A stretch of DNA of 64,000 nucleotides from Flavobacterium coralii. Its GTDB lineage: Bacteria; Bacteroidota; Bacteroidia; Flavobacteriales; Flavobacteriaceae. The position numbers and the translations under genes are program-made. The notes beneath the pieces were generated by a model. That model made no database searches. It worked only from the letters and a program-made list of their open reading frames with translations, and was not told the origin of the DNA. The DNA lies in the NCBI RefSeq assembly GCF_019891545.1, contig NZ_JAHDIU010000002.1, forward strand, positions 310,001 to 374,000, given 5' to 3'. Shown here in pieces: positions 17,087 to 26,297 of this stretch. Numbering within the stretch: position 1 is the first letter of the stretch; each line of letters begins with the position of its first letter.

Positions 17087-20000
17087 ATGCCTAAGATAAT
17101 TTCATTTTTTTCCTCCACACGTTTAATGGCTTTCCTTTTTATAATTTTTGCCGCTGCAATGGCCATCGGTACATTTATAGAAGATGCCTATAATACCGAT
17201 ACTGCACGTAAAATTATATACAACGCTAAGTGGTTCGAGCTGATAATGTTGCTTTTCATGCTCAATTTTATTGGCAATATAAAACGCTACCAGCTTCATA
17301 AACGCGAGAAGTGGGCTACACTGCTGTTACACCTTTCTTTTATACTTATCATATTCGGGGCAGCCATAACACGCTATATAAGCTTTGAGGGCATGATGCC
17401 CATTAGGGAAGGTGCTGCCGAAAGCCAGTTTTACAGCGACAAGGCTTACCTTACCGTTTTTGTGGATGGGGAGTATGAGGGCGAAATGCGCCGCCGTACT
17501 TATGAAGAGCCGCTTATAATGACCTCTAAAGAGATACCTTTACTTGCCAGTAATGATTTTTCTGTTTCGGATGAGTTTAACAGCATTCCTTTTGAAATAG
17601 AGTATAAAGAGTACATGACGGGTGCCAAGGAAGTTATAAAGGAAGACCCTAATGGTGTATTTTATATTAAAATGGTGGAAGCTGGAGACGGCGGCAGGCA
17701 CGAGCATTACATTAAGGAAGGCGAAGTGCAGAACATACACAACCTGCTTTATGCTTTAAATAAACCTACTCCCGGCGCTATCAATATAACAACCGATGGC
17801 GAGAACTACACTATAAGCACCCCTTTTGAAGGCAGCTTTATGCGCATGGCCGACCAGTTTCAGGGTATGGTGGCAAAAGACTCTGTGCAGCCTTTAATGT
17901 TGCGTTCGCTGTATAATGTGGGTGGCGCGCAGTTTGTATTCCCTGAGCCTGCTGTTAAAGGTGCTATAACCTATGAATCGGATAATGATTTTAAATCGAA
18001 AGAAAACGCAGCGCTTACGGTAGTAGTACGCACGCAGGGGCAGGAAAAAGAAGTTACCCTTTTAGGTGGCAGCAAAAAAATGGGCATACCACAGGCATTT
18101 AAAATAGGCGACCTTGAGTTTACGCTGCTTTTTGGCAGTAAAGTGCACGAGCTTCCGTTTGCCGTAAAGCTGAACGACTTTATCGCCACTAAATATCCGG
18201 GAACTGAATCGAGCTACGAATCGTTTGAAAGCAAGGTTACTGTACTGGATACTGAACAAAATAATAATTTTGATGCCCGTATTTACATGAACCATGTGCT
18301 TGACTACAGAGGGTACCGCTTCTTTCAGGCGTCATACGATCAGGACGAAAAAGGGACAATCCTTTCTGTAAACCATGATTTTTGGGGTACTTGGATATCC
18401 TATATAGGTTATTTTTTACTTTACATCGGGCTCATGGCAATACTGTTTGACAAAAACACGCGTTTTGGCGACCTGAAGCGTAAACTCGAAAAAGTAAAAG
18501 AGAAAAAAGCAGCCTATCTGTCTGTACTCTTATTGTTTTTCACTTTGGGTGTTTCTGCTCAGGATCATATACATGAGGAGTTCTCACAGCAACAGCTTGA
18601 CTCACTTATCCAGAAATATAAGGTAAGCGAAGAGCATGCCGCCAAATTTGGGCGTGTCATTATTCAGGATGCAGGCGGAAGGATGAAGCCGGTAAACACC
18701 TTTTCATCAGAGTTATTAAGAAAAGTAAGTAAAAGCGATACTTACAAGGGCATGAATGCCGACCAGGTGCTGCTCTCTATGGCTATGCTTGATCAGGCTT
18801 GGTACAATATGCCTGTTATCTACCTTAGTCGCGGTAATGACAGCCTGCGCAGTGTTGCAGGTATAAAAAAAGATGCCAAATATGCCGCTCTTGCCGACTT
18901 TTTTGATGCAAAAGGTAATTATAAACTTTCTTCTTTGCTGGATGAAGCGTATAGAGAACCTGTTCCTAACAAGTTCCAAAAAGATTTTATGGAAATTGAT
19001 AAGCGCATCAACCTTTTATATTCAGCCCTTAGCGGCCAGATATTAAAAGTTTTCCCTGTACCCGGAGATAAAAATAATAAATGGGTTTCATACCTTGAAA
19101 TCAGTGAGCCTACAGGCACTGCACTTGATACGGTTAAAAACGTGTTGCCGTATTATTTGACCTCACTTGCCAATGCTACCGTAACAAATGATTACAAGTT
19201 ATCAGAAAGCCTTTTGGAAGGGCTGAAAAAATACCAGCATAAATATGGTGCTGAGGTAATGCCGGAAGACGACAAAGTAGAGGCAGAGATATTGTATAAC
19301 AAATATGATATCTTTAAAAAACTGTTTTCGTGGTATATGTATGCCGGGCTGCTGATGTTATTCTTTGTTATTGTAAATATTTTTAATAACAGTAAGTGGG
19401 TAAAAATCGGCATTAAATCATTCCACATAATTGTAGGGTTACTTTTTGCCTTACATACCGCAGGTTTAATTGTACGTTGGTACATATCAGGCCATGCCCC
19501 GTGGAGTAACGCTTATGAGTCGGTTATTTATGTGGGATGGGCTACTATGTTTTTTGGCCTTGCCTTTGGCAACAGGTCTAAGCTCACGGTTGCTGCGGCT
19601 GCCTTTGTAACCTCTATCGTGCTTATGGTTGCCCACTGGAACTGGACAGACCCTGAAATTGGCAACTTGGTACCGGTACTTAACTCTTACTGGCTAATGA
19701 TACACGTGGCAGTAATAGTGGCAAGCTACGGGCCATTTACACTCGGTATGATACTCGGTCTTGTATCAATGTTGCTCATGCTTTCTGTTAACGACAAGAA
19801 CAAGGCTAAAGTAGATTTAAACATAAAAGAGATTACCTATATCAATGAAATGGCGCTTACCGTAGGGCTTGTTATGCTTACGATAGGTAACTTCCTCGGT
19901 GGGCAGTGGGCTAACGAAAGCTGGGGCCGCTACTGGGGCTGGGATCCTAAAGAAACCTGGGCGCTGGTAAGTATTATGGTATATGCCTTTGTTATACACA

Positions 20001-20230
20001 TGCGTTTTGTACCTGCACTGCGCGGCTCGTGGATATTCAATTTCTTCAGCGTTCTGGCGTTTGCCTCAATATTAATGACCTACTTTGGCGTAAATTTCTA
20101 CCTTACAGGGTTGCACAGTTATGCAAGCGGAGAGGTACGAACGCCAATGTATTTTTTCTGGATGGCACTCGGAGTAATTATATTAGGAATATTTTCTTTC
20201 TTTAAGTACAGGAAATATCTAAGGAAATAA
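17087..20230 (+). CDS. ResB-CcsA fusion, cytochrome c biogenesis (system II)
   Basis: A 1047-residue membrane protein joining both halves of the system II haem-handling machinery. The N-terminal part (about 1-460) is ResB-like, with several membrane helices and a large periplasmic domain. The C-terminal part (about 750-1047) is CcsA-like, with the WWD haem motif ESWGRYWGWDPKETWAL and flanking histidines. It moves haem across the membrane and attaches it to CXXCH motifs of apocytochromes c. The ATG at 17087 is preferred over a TTG at 17054 that overlaps a TAATTTTG box (17049-17056). No cytochrome c gene adjoins it. Confidence 0.92.
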   Translation: MPKIISFFSSTRLMAFLFIIFAAAMAIGTFIEDAYNTDTARKIIYNAKWFELIMLLFMLNFIGNIKRYQLHKREKWATLLLHLSFILIIFGAAITRYISFEGMMPIREGAAESQFYSDKAYLTVFVDGEYEGEMRRRTYEEPLIMTSKEIPLLASNDFSVSDEFNSIPFEIEYKEYMTGAKEVIKEDPNGVFYIKMVEAGDGGRHEHYIKEGEVQNIHNLLYALNKPTPGAINITTDGENYTISTPFEGSFMRMADQFQGMVAKDSVQPLMLRSLYNVGGAQFVFPEPAVKGAITYESDNDFKSKENAALTVVVRTQGQEKEVTLLGGSKKMGIPQAFKIGDLEFTLLFGSKVHELPFAVKLNDFIATKYPGTESSYESFESKVTVLDTEQNNNFDARIYMNHVLDYRGYRFFQASYDQDEKGTILSVNHDFWGTWISYIGYFLLYIGLMAILFDKNTRFGDLKRKLEKVKEKKAAYLSVLLLFFTLGVSAQDHIHEEFSQQQLDSLIQKYKVSEEHAAKFGRVIIQDAGGRMKPVNTFSSELLRKVSKSDTYKGMNADQVLLSMAMLDQAWYNMPVIYLSRGNDSLRSVAGIKKDAKYAALADFFDAKGNYKLSSLLDEAYREPVPNKFQKDFMEIDKRINLLYSALSGQILKVFPVPGDKNNKWVSYLEISEPTGTALDTVKNVLPYYLTSLANATVTNDYKLSESLLEGLKKYQHKYGAEVMPEDDKVEAEILYNKYDIFKKLFSWYMYAGLLMLFFVIVNIFNNSKWVKIGIKSFHIIVGLLFALHTAGLIVRWYISGHAPWSNAYESVIYVGWATMFFGLAFGNRSKLTVAAAAFVTSIVLMVAHWNWTDPEIGNLVPVLNSYWLMIHVAVIVASYGPFTLGMILGLVSMLLMLSVNDKNKAKVDLNIKEITYINEMALTVGLVMLTIGNFLGGQWANESWGRYWGWDPKETWALVSIMVYAFVIHMRFVPALRGSWIFNFFSVLAFASILMTYFGVNFYLTGLHSYASGEVRTPMYFFWMALGVIILGIFSFFKYRKYLRK

Positions 20231-20237
20231 ATAAAGC

Positions 20238-20263
20238 TAAGGCTGTCAGATTTGGCAGCCTTA
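20238..20263. terminator. Bidirectional terminator between ccs and channel genes
   Basis: TAAGGCTG (20238-20245) pairs with CAGCCTTA (20256-20263) and is followed by a T run on the plus strand. The distal arm overlaps the stop of the leftward channel gene. Confidence 0.7.
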
Positions 20264-20596
20264 TTTTTTGCGCTTATCCTGCTGCGATTCTTTATAATGG
20301 TTTTGCAGGGTGTTTATAAAATGAAGTATTACGCCTATGCCCATAATGATATAAGCAATGGTAAACAGTTTGCCTGCATCTGTTTTCGGGGAAAGGTCGC
20401 CAAAACCTATTGTGGTAAGTGTAACAACCGAGAAGTAGAGCGAATCTATAATACCCCATCCTTCTATAAAATGATAGGCAACAGTGCCTATAGCCAGTAT
20501 AACCGCAGTAGTATAGAGCAGTTCCCTGTATTCGGGATTTTTTAAAAATGTAAAAATAGTCCTGAAAAAATACATGGCCGGGCTGTAGGTTAACAA
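20261..20596 (-). CDS. Two-helix potassium channel family protein
   Basis: A 111-residue inner-membrane protein with two transmembrane helices (about 26-44 and 74-93) flanking a pore loop that carries the K+ selectivity filter TTIGFGD (61-67). There is no RCK/TrkA-N regulatory domain, so this is a minimal KcsA-like pore, presumably acting as a tetramer. It is a single-gene unit, convergent with ccs. Family assignment is firm from the filter; gating and physiology are not visible. Confidence 0.88.
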   Translation of the reverse strand: MLTYSPAMYFFRTIFTFLKNPEYRELLYTTAVILAIGTVAYHFIEGWGIIDSLYFSVVTLTTIGFGDLSPKTDAGKLFTIAYIIMGIGVILHFINTLQNHYKESQQDKRKK

Positions 20597-20653
20597 TGGT
20601 TAAATATATCGGTTTTATTGAAATTATACGTAAATTTATCCAAAAATAAAAAG

Positions 20654-21250
20654 ATGAAAAACATACTATTACTCGCTTGCAGCATAATACTTTTAGCAGG
20701 CTGCAAGGACACGGCTAAAGACACTACGCAGCAAACATTAGCATCATCTGAAACATCACAACCAATGGCAAAAGCAACTATATACCAGTTTAAGGTAAAA
20801 GACCTGTACGGCAAAGAATTTGATTTTGCATCGCTTAAAGGCAAAAAGGTTATTATAGTTAACACAGCTTCTAAATGCGGACTTACTCCACAATACAAAG
20901 ATCTTGAAGCGCTTTATAAAGAGTATAAAGACAAAGGGCTTGTTATTGTAGGTTTCCCTGCCAATAACTTTGCAGGGCAGGAGCCGGGAACCAATGAGGA
21001 AATTGCTGCTTTTTGCGAGCAGAACTATGGTGTAACCTTCCCTATGATGGATAAGATATCGGTAAAGGGTAATGATATGGCACCGATATATAAATTCCTT
21101 ACCCAGAAAAGCCAGAACGGGCTTCAGGACAGCGAAGTGGAATGGAACTTCCAGAAGTACCTTATAAACAAAAACGGCGAGCTTGAAAAAGTGGTTAGCC
21201 CACGCACCCTGCCAACCGATCCTGAAATTGTAAACTGGGTAAAGGCTTAA
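20654..21250 (+). CDS. Glutathione peroxidase-family lipoprotein (thioredoxin-fold peroxidase)
   Basis: A 198-residue protein starting MKNILLLACSIILLAGCKD, with a lipobox (LAGC, C17), so it is probably anchored in the envelope. The peroxidase domain carries the catalytic cysteine in NTASKCGLTPQY (C75), the FPANNFAGQEPG motif and WNFQKYL with the catalytic Trp-Asn. As in most bacterial members the residue is cysteine, not selenocysteine, and the reductant is likely thioredoxin. The start at 20654 is chosen over 20618 because it restores the signal peptide. It precedes menD by 25 bases. Confidence 0.9.
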   Translation: MKNILLLACSIILLAGCKDTAKDTTQQTLASSETSQPMAKATIYQFKVKDLYGKEFDFASLKGKKVIIVNTASKCGLTPQYKDLEALYKEYKDKGLVIVGFPANNFAGQEPGTNEEIAAFCEQNYGVTFPMMDKISVKGNDMAPIYKFLTQKSQNGLQDSEVEWNFQKYLINKNGELEKVVSPRTLPTDPEIVNWVKA

Positions 21251-21275
21251 TTGTCTTTACCATTATGTACCTGAA

Positions 21276-22934
21276 ATGATTTATCCTAAAATACCCCTGG
21301 CGCAAAGCATTATACAAATATGCCTTGTACAGGGGGTTAAGCATATTGTAATATCGCCCGGCTCACGCAATGCACCGCTTACTATTGGTTTTGCAAATAA
21401 CCCAAGTTTTAAGTGTTACAGCATTGCCGACGAGCGCTGTGCAGGGTTTTTTGCACTGGGTATGGCGCAACAGCTAAAGGAACCCGTGGCATTGGTATGC
21501 ACTTCAGGTTCAGCTCTGCTGAATTATTATCCGGCTGTTGCAGAGGCTTTTTACAGCCAGATACCGCTTATAGTAATTTCTGCCGACAGGCCGCATGATA
21601 AAATAGATATTGGCGACGGGCAAACCATAAGGCAGGAAAATGTGTATGCCAACCATATACTGTATAGTGCAAACCTTACAGAGGAAGCTGGCGAAGAAAA
21701 TGATAAAAAGATAAATGAAGCGCTGATTAAAGCGATAACCCAAAAAGGCCCGGTACATATTAATGCGCCTTTTGAAGAGCCGCTGTATGAAACGGTAGAA
21801 GCAGCAACAGTTAGCCCGGTAGTGCAGGAAATTCCGGTTATTGAAGATGCCTTAACTGCTGATATAACCCCATTTGCTGTAAAATGGAACGCGGCACAAA
21901 AAAAGCTGGTTTTAGTTGGTGTAGATGACCCTGACACACTGCCTGCTTCTGTAATTGAAAAGCTGGCGGCAGACCCTTCTGTAGTGGTTATGACCGAAAC
22001 TACAAGCAACCTTCACCACGAAAGTTTTATTGATAATATCGATACTATAATTACCCCGTTTACCGAAAGCGATTTTGATGAGCTGAAGCCTGAAATACTG
22101 CTTACTTTCGGAGGGATGGTAGTATCTAAAAGGATTAAGGCATGGCTGCGCAATTATGCACCTGCAGAGCATTGGCATGCCGACCCGCTAAGGGCTTATG
22201 ACACCTATGGCGCTTTAACACAGCACATAGAAGCTGAACCTGCGGTATTTTTATCGGAACTGCTTCAAAACACACACCCTGTTCAGAGTGATTATAGCAA
22301 TACATTCCAGCAGATTAGGGCTTTAAGGCAAAAAAAACATGATGAATACCTTGCAAAAATACCTTTTTCAGATTTCAAGGCATTCCAAATAATCATTCCA
22401 CAACTGCCCGAAAATTCGCATCTCCAGATAAGCAACAGTGCCGCCATACGCTATGCACAACTATTCAGTATTAAGCCTTCGGTTGCGGTATTTTGTAACC
22501 GTGGCACCAGTGGTATAGATGGCAGTACTTCTACAGCCGTTGGCGCGGCTGTGGCAAGCGGAATCCCTACCACGCTGATAACAGGCGATATCAGCTTTTT
22601 TTATGACAGCAATGCTTTGTGGAATAACTATATACCTAAGAACTTCAGGATAATACTCATAAACAATGGGGGCGGGGGTATCTTCAGGATATTGCCTGGC
22701 CATTCAGAAAATGCTGTCTTCAATACCTATTTTGAAACCGAGCACACCCTTACGGCAGAGCACCTTGCCAGGATGTATGGTTTTGGTTATGCTTCTGCAA
22801 AAGGCGAAGAGGAACTTGCATCGGCTATGCAGGATTTCTTTCAGGAATCTGCACAGCCACAGTTGCTGGAGGTATTTACTTCTACAAAAGATAACGATAA
22901 AATACTGAAAGCCTATTTTAAAGAGTTGGTGTAG
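21276..22934 (+). CDS. menD: 2-succinyl-5-enolpyruvyl-6-hydroxy-3-cyclohexene-1-carboxylate synthase
   Basis: A 552-residue thiamine-diphosphate enzyme. It has the N-terminal pyrimidine domain (HIVISPGSRNAPLTIGF), a central domain and the C-terminal diphosphate-binding motif that begins GDISFFYDSNALWN and ends in INNGGGG. It condenses 2-oxoglutarate with isochorismate in the menaquinone pathway. Normal length for the family. menB, menA and menC lie on the same strand within the next 9 kb. menF, menH and menE are not present in the window. Confidence 0.95.
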   Translation: MIYPKIPLAQSIIQICLVQGVKHIVISPGSRNAPLTIGFANNPSFKCYSIADERCAGFFALGMAQQLKEPVALVCTSGSALLNYYPAVAEAFYSQIPLIVISADRPHDKIDIGDGQTIRQENVYANHILYSANLTEEAGEENDKKINEALIKAITQKGPVHINAPFEEPLYETVEAATVSPVVQEIPVIEDALTADITPFAVKWNAAQKKLVLVGVDDPDTLPASVIEKLAADPSVVVMTETTSNLHHESFIDNIDTIITPFTESDFDELKPEILLTFGGMVVSKRIKAWLRNYAPAEHWHADPLRAYDTYGALTQHIEAEPAVFLSELLQNTHPVQSDYSNTFQQIRALRQKKHDEYLAKIPFSDFKAFQIIIPQLPENSHLQISNSAAIRYAQLFSIKPSVAVFCNRGTSGIDGSTSTAVGAAVASGIPTTLITGDISFFYDSNALWNNYIPKNFRIILINNGGGGIFRILPGHSENAVFNTYFETEHTLTAEHLARMYGFGYASAKGEEELASAMQDFFQESAQPQLLEVFTSTKDNDKILKAYFKELV

Positions 22935-22953
22935 CGTTTCTTTGCTACCTTTG
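22926..22953 (+). promoter_or_regulatory. Promoter placed 4 bases before the cvfB start codon
   Basis: TTG (22926-22928), a 17-base spacer and TACCTTTG (22946-22953) match the consensus. The upstream half lies inside the end of menD. The next gene's ATG is at 22958, so transcription should start at or within its first codon. Confidence 0.6.
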
Positions 22954-22957
22954 CAAA

Positions 22958-23788
22958 ATGATAGAAACAGGAAAATACAATGCCCTTACCATAGCAAGGG
23001 AAACTTCGGTTGGGTTATTTTTAACAGATGGCAGTACCGATATACTACTGCCTAAAAAATATGTGCCGAAAAATTATAAGATAGGCGATATACTTACTGT
23101 TTTTGTATATCTAGACCAGGAAGAAAGGCCTGTGGCAACCACCCTGGAGCCTTATATTATACTCAATGACTTTGCTTTTTTAAGGGTTAGCTATACCAAT
23201 AAATTTGGTGCGTTTTTAGACATGGGTTTAGAAAAAGATTTGTTCGTCCCTTTCAGGGAACAGGCAAAACCAATGGAGCAGGGCAAGCGCTACATGGTAC
23301 ATATGTATTATGATGAGCAAAGCGGCAGGCTTGCCGGAAGCAGCAAGATAGGTCGTTTTCTTGATAACGAAGAACTGACTGTAACAGAAGGCGAAGAGGT
23401 AAATCTTACCATTTCCCACATTACCGATATGGGTATTAATGTAATTATAAACGGCAGGCACAAAGGGCTGGTTTATAAAGATGAAGTATATCATGACCTG
23501 AGGCCCGGCGAAAAAATGAAGGGCTTTATTAAAACCATAAGGCCTGATAATAAGATAGATGTAAGAATGCAAAAATCAGGTGTAGAAGGGATTGAACCTA
23601 ATGCCGAAAGAATACTTGCCGAGCTTAATGCCAGCCGTGGCTTTTTAAGGCTTAACGATGACAGCCACCCGGAAGATATTAAGACCGTACTGCAAATGAG
23701 CAAAAAAGCTTTTAAAAAAGCAATCGGTAGCTTATATAAGCAAAGGCTTATTGATATTATGGAAGATGGTATTTATTTGATAGATTAA
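22958..23788 (+). CDS. cvfB: CvfB-like S1 RNA-binding protein
   Basis: A 276-residue cytoplasmic protein with three S1-like OB domains (for example FLRVSYTNKFGAFLDMGLEKDLFVP and INVIINGRHKGLVYKDE, in two successive units) and a C-terminal winged helix (about 220-275, MSKKAFKKAIGSLYKQRLI). This is the CvfB/YitL family, named for a virulence factor of Staphylococcus aureus that binds RNA; the cellular targets are not well known. A good promoter lies only 4 bases upstream of the ATG, and menD ends 23 bases upstream, so the gene may be read both from menD and from a nearly leaderless transcript. Confidence 0.88.
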   Translation: MIETGKYNALTIARETSVGLFLTDGSTDILLPKKYVPKNYKIGDILTVFVYLDQEERPVATTLEPYIILNDFAFLRVSYTNKFGAFLDMGLEKDLFVPFREQAKPMEQGKRYMVHMYYDEQSGRLAGSSKIGRFLDNEELTVTEGEEVNLTISHITDMGINVIINGRHKGLVYKDEVYHDLRPGEKMKGFIKTIRPDNKIDVRMQKSGVEGIEPNAERILAELNASRGFLRLNDDSHPEDIKTVLQMSKKAFKKAIGSLYKQRLIDIMEDGIYLID

Positions 23789-23800
23789 CATTTAAGCAGG

Positions 23801-24022
23801 ATGGAAAAGTTCAGGGCGCTGTATAAAAACAAGTTTTTCCGTGGTATATTTTCCAGTATATGTTTTTTTGTAGCTTATTTCCTGGAAGAAACATTTGATG
23901 TAATACCTCCCAGTGAAAAGAAATTACCCCTATTTACTTTTTTAGCACTATTGGTTTTTATTTATGTTGCTTCCGATATTATCAAAATGCTAAAAGCAGA
24001 TAGTAAAAAAGAAAATGAATAA
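23801..24022 (+). CDS. Small membrane protein of unknown function
   Basis: A 73-residue protein with two hydrophobic segments (about 13-29 and 44-59) and a charged C-terminus. It follows cvfB by 12 bases on the same strand and its stop is 1 base from the stop of the convergent serine hydrolase gene. No family is recognised. Size and placement argue for a real gene, probably co-transcribed with cvfB. Confidence 0.65.
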   Translation: MEKFRALYKNKFFRGIFSSICFFVAYFLEETFDVIPPSEKKLPLFTFLALLVFIYVASDIIKMLKADSKKENE

Positions 24023-24023
24023 A

Positions 24024-25220
24024 TTATTCTGATTCCTCCTTATCGCCTTTAATAGGGTAATTACCAAACTCCGTAGCCAGTTTATAAATGCGGTAAGGCT
24101 TGTATGAAAATTTGTTGCTAAGCGCAATAAGTGCTACCGTATCCTTCTTCAGCGTTACATAAGATGATGTATTGCCGTGCCACCACCCGTTGTGGTAAAA
24201 CATTTTTTCCCCGGTTTTCCATTCATTAAGCCGTATGCCGAGTCCGTAGTTTTTTATGCCTTTGCTTTCATAGCTGTAGCCTTTAAATACCTGTTTTACC
24301 AGGTCAGGATTCAAAAAAGTATCAGAGTAGGTGGCAAGGTCAAACTTAAGCAGGTCACGAGGAGTAGAGTATATGTTTTTGTCGCCATATACGTTATCAA
24401 GAAAATCAAAACCGTATAATACATTATTGCCTTTGTAAGAAAGGCTGGCGGTGTCTTTATGCTTTTTATAGTCAAACACATAGGTGTCTTTCATGCCAAG
24501 CGGTTCAAACAGTATTTTTTGCATGGCATCGGCATAGCTCATGTGCGTAAGCTTTTCTATTACAATCGCCAGCATGGCATAGTTGGTATTGCAGTAGCCG
24601 AACTTTTTATCCGGTTTAAAATACAGCCCCAGTTTGTGCTGAACCAGTAAATCGAGTATATCCTGATTGGTGAGCATACTGCGGTCCCAGATAGCCCTGT
24701 CATCGCAAAAATAGGCATAATTTGGCAAGCCGCTTCGATGGTTAAGCAGCATTTTTATCGTAATATCTTCATACGGAAATTCAGGCAGTACAGTATTAAC
24801 CTTCTGGTCGAGTTCCAGCTTGCCGAAGTCAACAAGTTTAAGTACAACCGCAGCCGTTAATACTTTGCTTACAGAGGCAATATGCAGCGGGGTATGCGCT
24901 GTTACCTTTTCTTTATTTGCCCTGTTGGCAAGCCCTCCGTATTTTTCATAAATAACCTGTCCGTTCTTTGCCACTAAAAAACCACCGCTAAGGTCGTTTT
25001 TAGTCCAATTCTTTTTGTAAAAATCATCAATGTGCAGGGCTTTCAGGCTTTTATAGCCGGGCGTCAGCTTGTTCAGCTTAATATCAAGCGGGTGTATGAC
25101 CAGCGCGGTATCTTTTACTTTTACTTCAGGTTTATGCTCTGCAAGCAGATTTTTGTCATGCTTACAGGAAGCAATGAATAAAAGTAGGAATATATATATA
25201 GGGAGTTTCGGAAACTTCAT
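24024..25220 (-). CDS. Serine hydrolase lipoprotein, beta-lactamase / DD-peptidase fold
   Basis: A 398-residue protein with a lipobox (FIASC, C19). The penicillin-binding-protein-like catalytic motifs are the nucleophile SVSK (S116-K119), the tyrosine motif YCNTNY (residues about 205-210) and a late HNGWWHG in place of the KTG box. Class C beta-lactamase-like enzymes of this type act as peptidases or esterases. The substrate is unknown, and true beta-lactam hydrolysis is not implied. It is divergent from menB across 215 bases. CAAATATA at 25242-25249 could be its -7 element. Confidence 0.85.
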   Translation of the reverse strand: MKFPKLPIYIFLLLFIASCKHDKNLLAEHKPEVKVKDTALVIHPLDIKLNKLTPGYKSLKALHIDDFYKKNWTKNDLSGGFLVAKNGQVIYEKYGGLANRANKEKVTAHTPLHIASVSKVLTAAVVLKLVDFGKLELDQKVNTVLPEFPYEDITIKMLLNHRSGLPNYAYFCDDRAIWDRSMLTNQDILDLLVQHKLGLYFKPDKKFGYCNTNYAMLAIVIEKLTHMSYADAMQKILFEPLGMKDTYVFDYKKHKDTASLSYKGNNVLYGFDFLDNVYGDKNIYSTPRDLLKFDLATYSDTFLNPDLVKQVFKGYSYESKGIKNYGLGIRLNEWKTGEKMFYHNGWWHGNTSSYVTLKKDTVALIALSNKFSYKPYRIYKLATEFGNYPIKGDKEESE

Positions 25221-25281
25221 CTTTCAAATATGCATAAAAAGCAAATATAAACATCCGAAAATATTTTTTGTATAAAAAAAT

Positions 25282-25351
25282 AAGCGTTAACATTTAAATA
25301 CTCCCGCATTTTGTAACTTAAAGCGCTTAAGTTTTTGACTAAAAGCGTTTT
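25282..25351. promoter_or_regulatory. Three AAGCG-type elements in the divergent serine hydrolase / menB gap
   Basis: AAGCGTTAA (25282-25290), AAGCGCTTAA (25321-25330) and AAGCGTTTT (25343-25351) occur within 70 bases. The middle one lies in a near-palindrome (25316-25332). They could be operator half-sites for the divergent promoters. No known regulator matches them. Confidence 0.3.
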
Positions 25352-25435
25352 ATTACCATAGCAGCCCCACTGCATTTATTTTGATTGGGCAAATGCGAAA
25401 AATGGCGTATTTTTACAGTAAAATAATACACACTG

Positions 25436-26278
25436 ATGAGCGAAATAAACTGGAAAACCGTAAAGGAATTTGAAGATATTACCTATAAAAAGTGCGATGG
25501 CGTTGCCCGTATAGCCTTTAACAGGCCGGATGTGCGCAATGCCTTCAGGCCGAAAACCACAAGTGAACTTTTTGAAGCATTTTTAGATGCACGCGAAGAT
25601 ACCTCTATAGGTGTAGTGCTACTATCTGCTGAAGGGCCTTCTTCTAAAGACGGTGTTTATTCGTTTTGCAGTGGCGGCGACCAGAAAGCCCGCGGGCATC
25701 AGGGGTATGTGGGCGATGACGGTATGCACAGGCTCAACATACTTGAGGTGCAGCGCCTTATACGTTTCATGCCGAAGGTAGTTATTGCAGTTGTTCCGGG
25801 CTGGGCTGTAGGTGGGGGGCACAGCCTTCACGTGGTTTGCGACCTTACCCTTGCCAGTAAAGAACATGCTATTTTTAAGCAGACTGATGCCGATGTAACC
25901 AGCTTTGACGGTGGCTACGGCTCTGCATACCTTGCCAAGATGGTAGGGCAGAAGCGCGCCCGCGAAATATTCTTTTTAGGAAGGAACTATTCGGCACAGG
26001 AAGCTTATGAAATGGGTATGGTTAACGCTGTAATACCACACGCCGAACTTGAAAGTACTGCTTATGAATGGGCACAGGAAATATTAGGTAAATCGCCAAC
26101 GGCAATAAAGATGCTTAAGTTTGCCTTTAACCTTACCGATGATGGTATGGTTGGGCAACAGGTTTTTGCCGGCGAAGCCACAAGGCTTACCTACATGACA
26201 GAAGAGGCTAAGGAAGGGCGTGATGCTTTTCTTGAAAAAAGGAAGCCTAACTTCAGGGATATCAAATGGATACCATAA
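25436..26278 (+). CDS. menB: 1,4-dihydroxy-2-naphthoyl-CoA synthase
   Basis: A 280-residue crotonase-fold enzyme that closes the second ring of menaquinone from o-succinylbenzoyl-CoA. Typical MenB stretches are VARIAFNRPDVRNAFRPKT, FCSGGDQKARG, VVPGWAVGGGHSLHVVCDL and the FDGGYGSAYLA region with the active-site tyrosine and aspartate. Length is normal. A TTG and a TATTTTTA element upstream (about 25390-25415) may be its promoter. It is followed by two PH-domain genes and menA on the same strand. Confidence 0.95.
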   Translation: MSEINWKTVKEFEDITYKKCDGVARIAFNRPDVRNAFRPKTTSELFEAFLDAREDTSIGVVLLSAEGPSSKDGVYSFCSGGDQKARGHQGYVGDDGMHRLNILEVQRLIRFMPKVVIAVVPGWAVGGGHSLHVVCDLTLASKEHAIFKQTDADVTSFDGGYGSAYLAKMVGQKRAREIFFLGRNYSAQEAYEMGMVNAVIPHAELESTAYEWAQEILGKSPTAIKMLKFAFNLTDDGMVGQQVFAGEATRLTYMTEEAKEGRDAFLEKRKPNFRDIKWIP

Positions 26279-26297
26279 CCATTTGTAACAGCACTAT

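Noticed and set aside
21551-22009. 152-codon frame on the minus strand inside menD
   Set aside because: Antisense to a clear enzyme gene, with composition rich in Ser and Ile, typical of a shadow frame.
24024-25220. Beta-lactam resistance gene
   Set aside because: SxxK and YxN motifs only place it in the broad serine hydrolase family; nothing shows beta-lactam hydrolysis.
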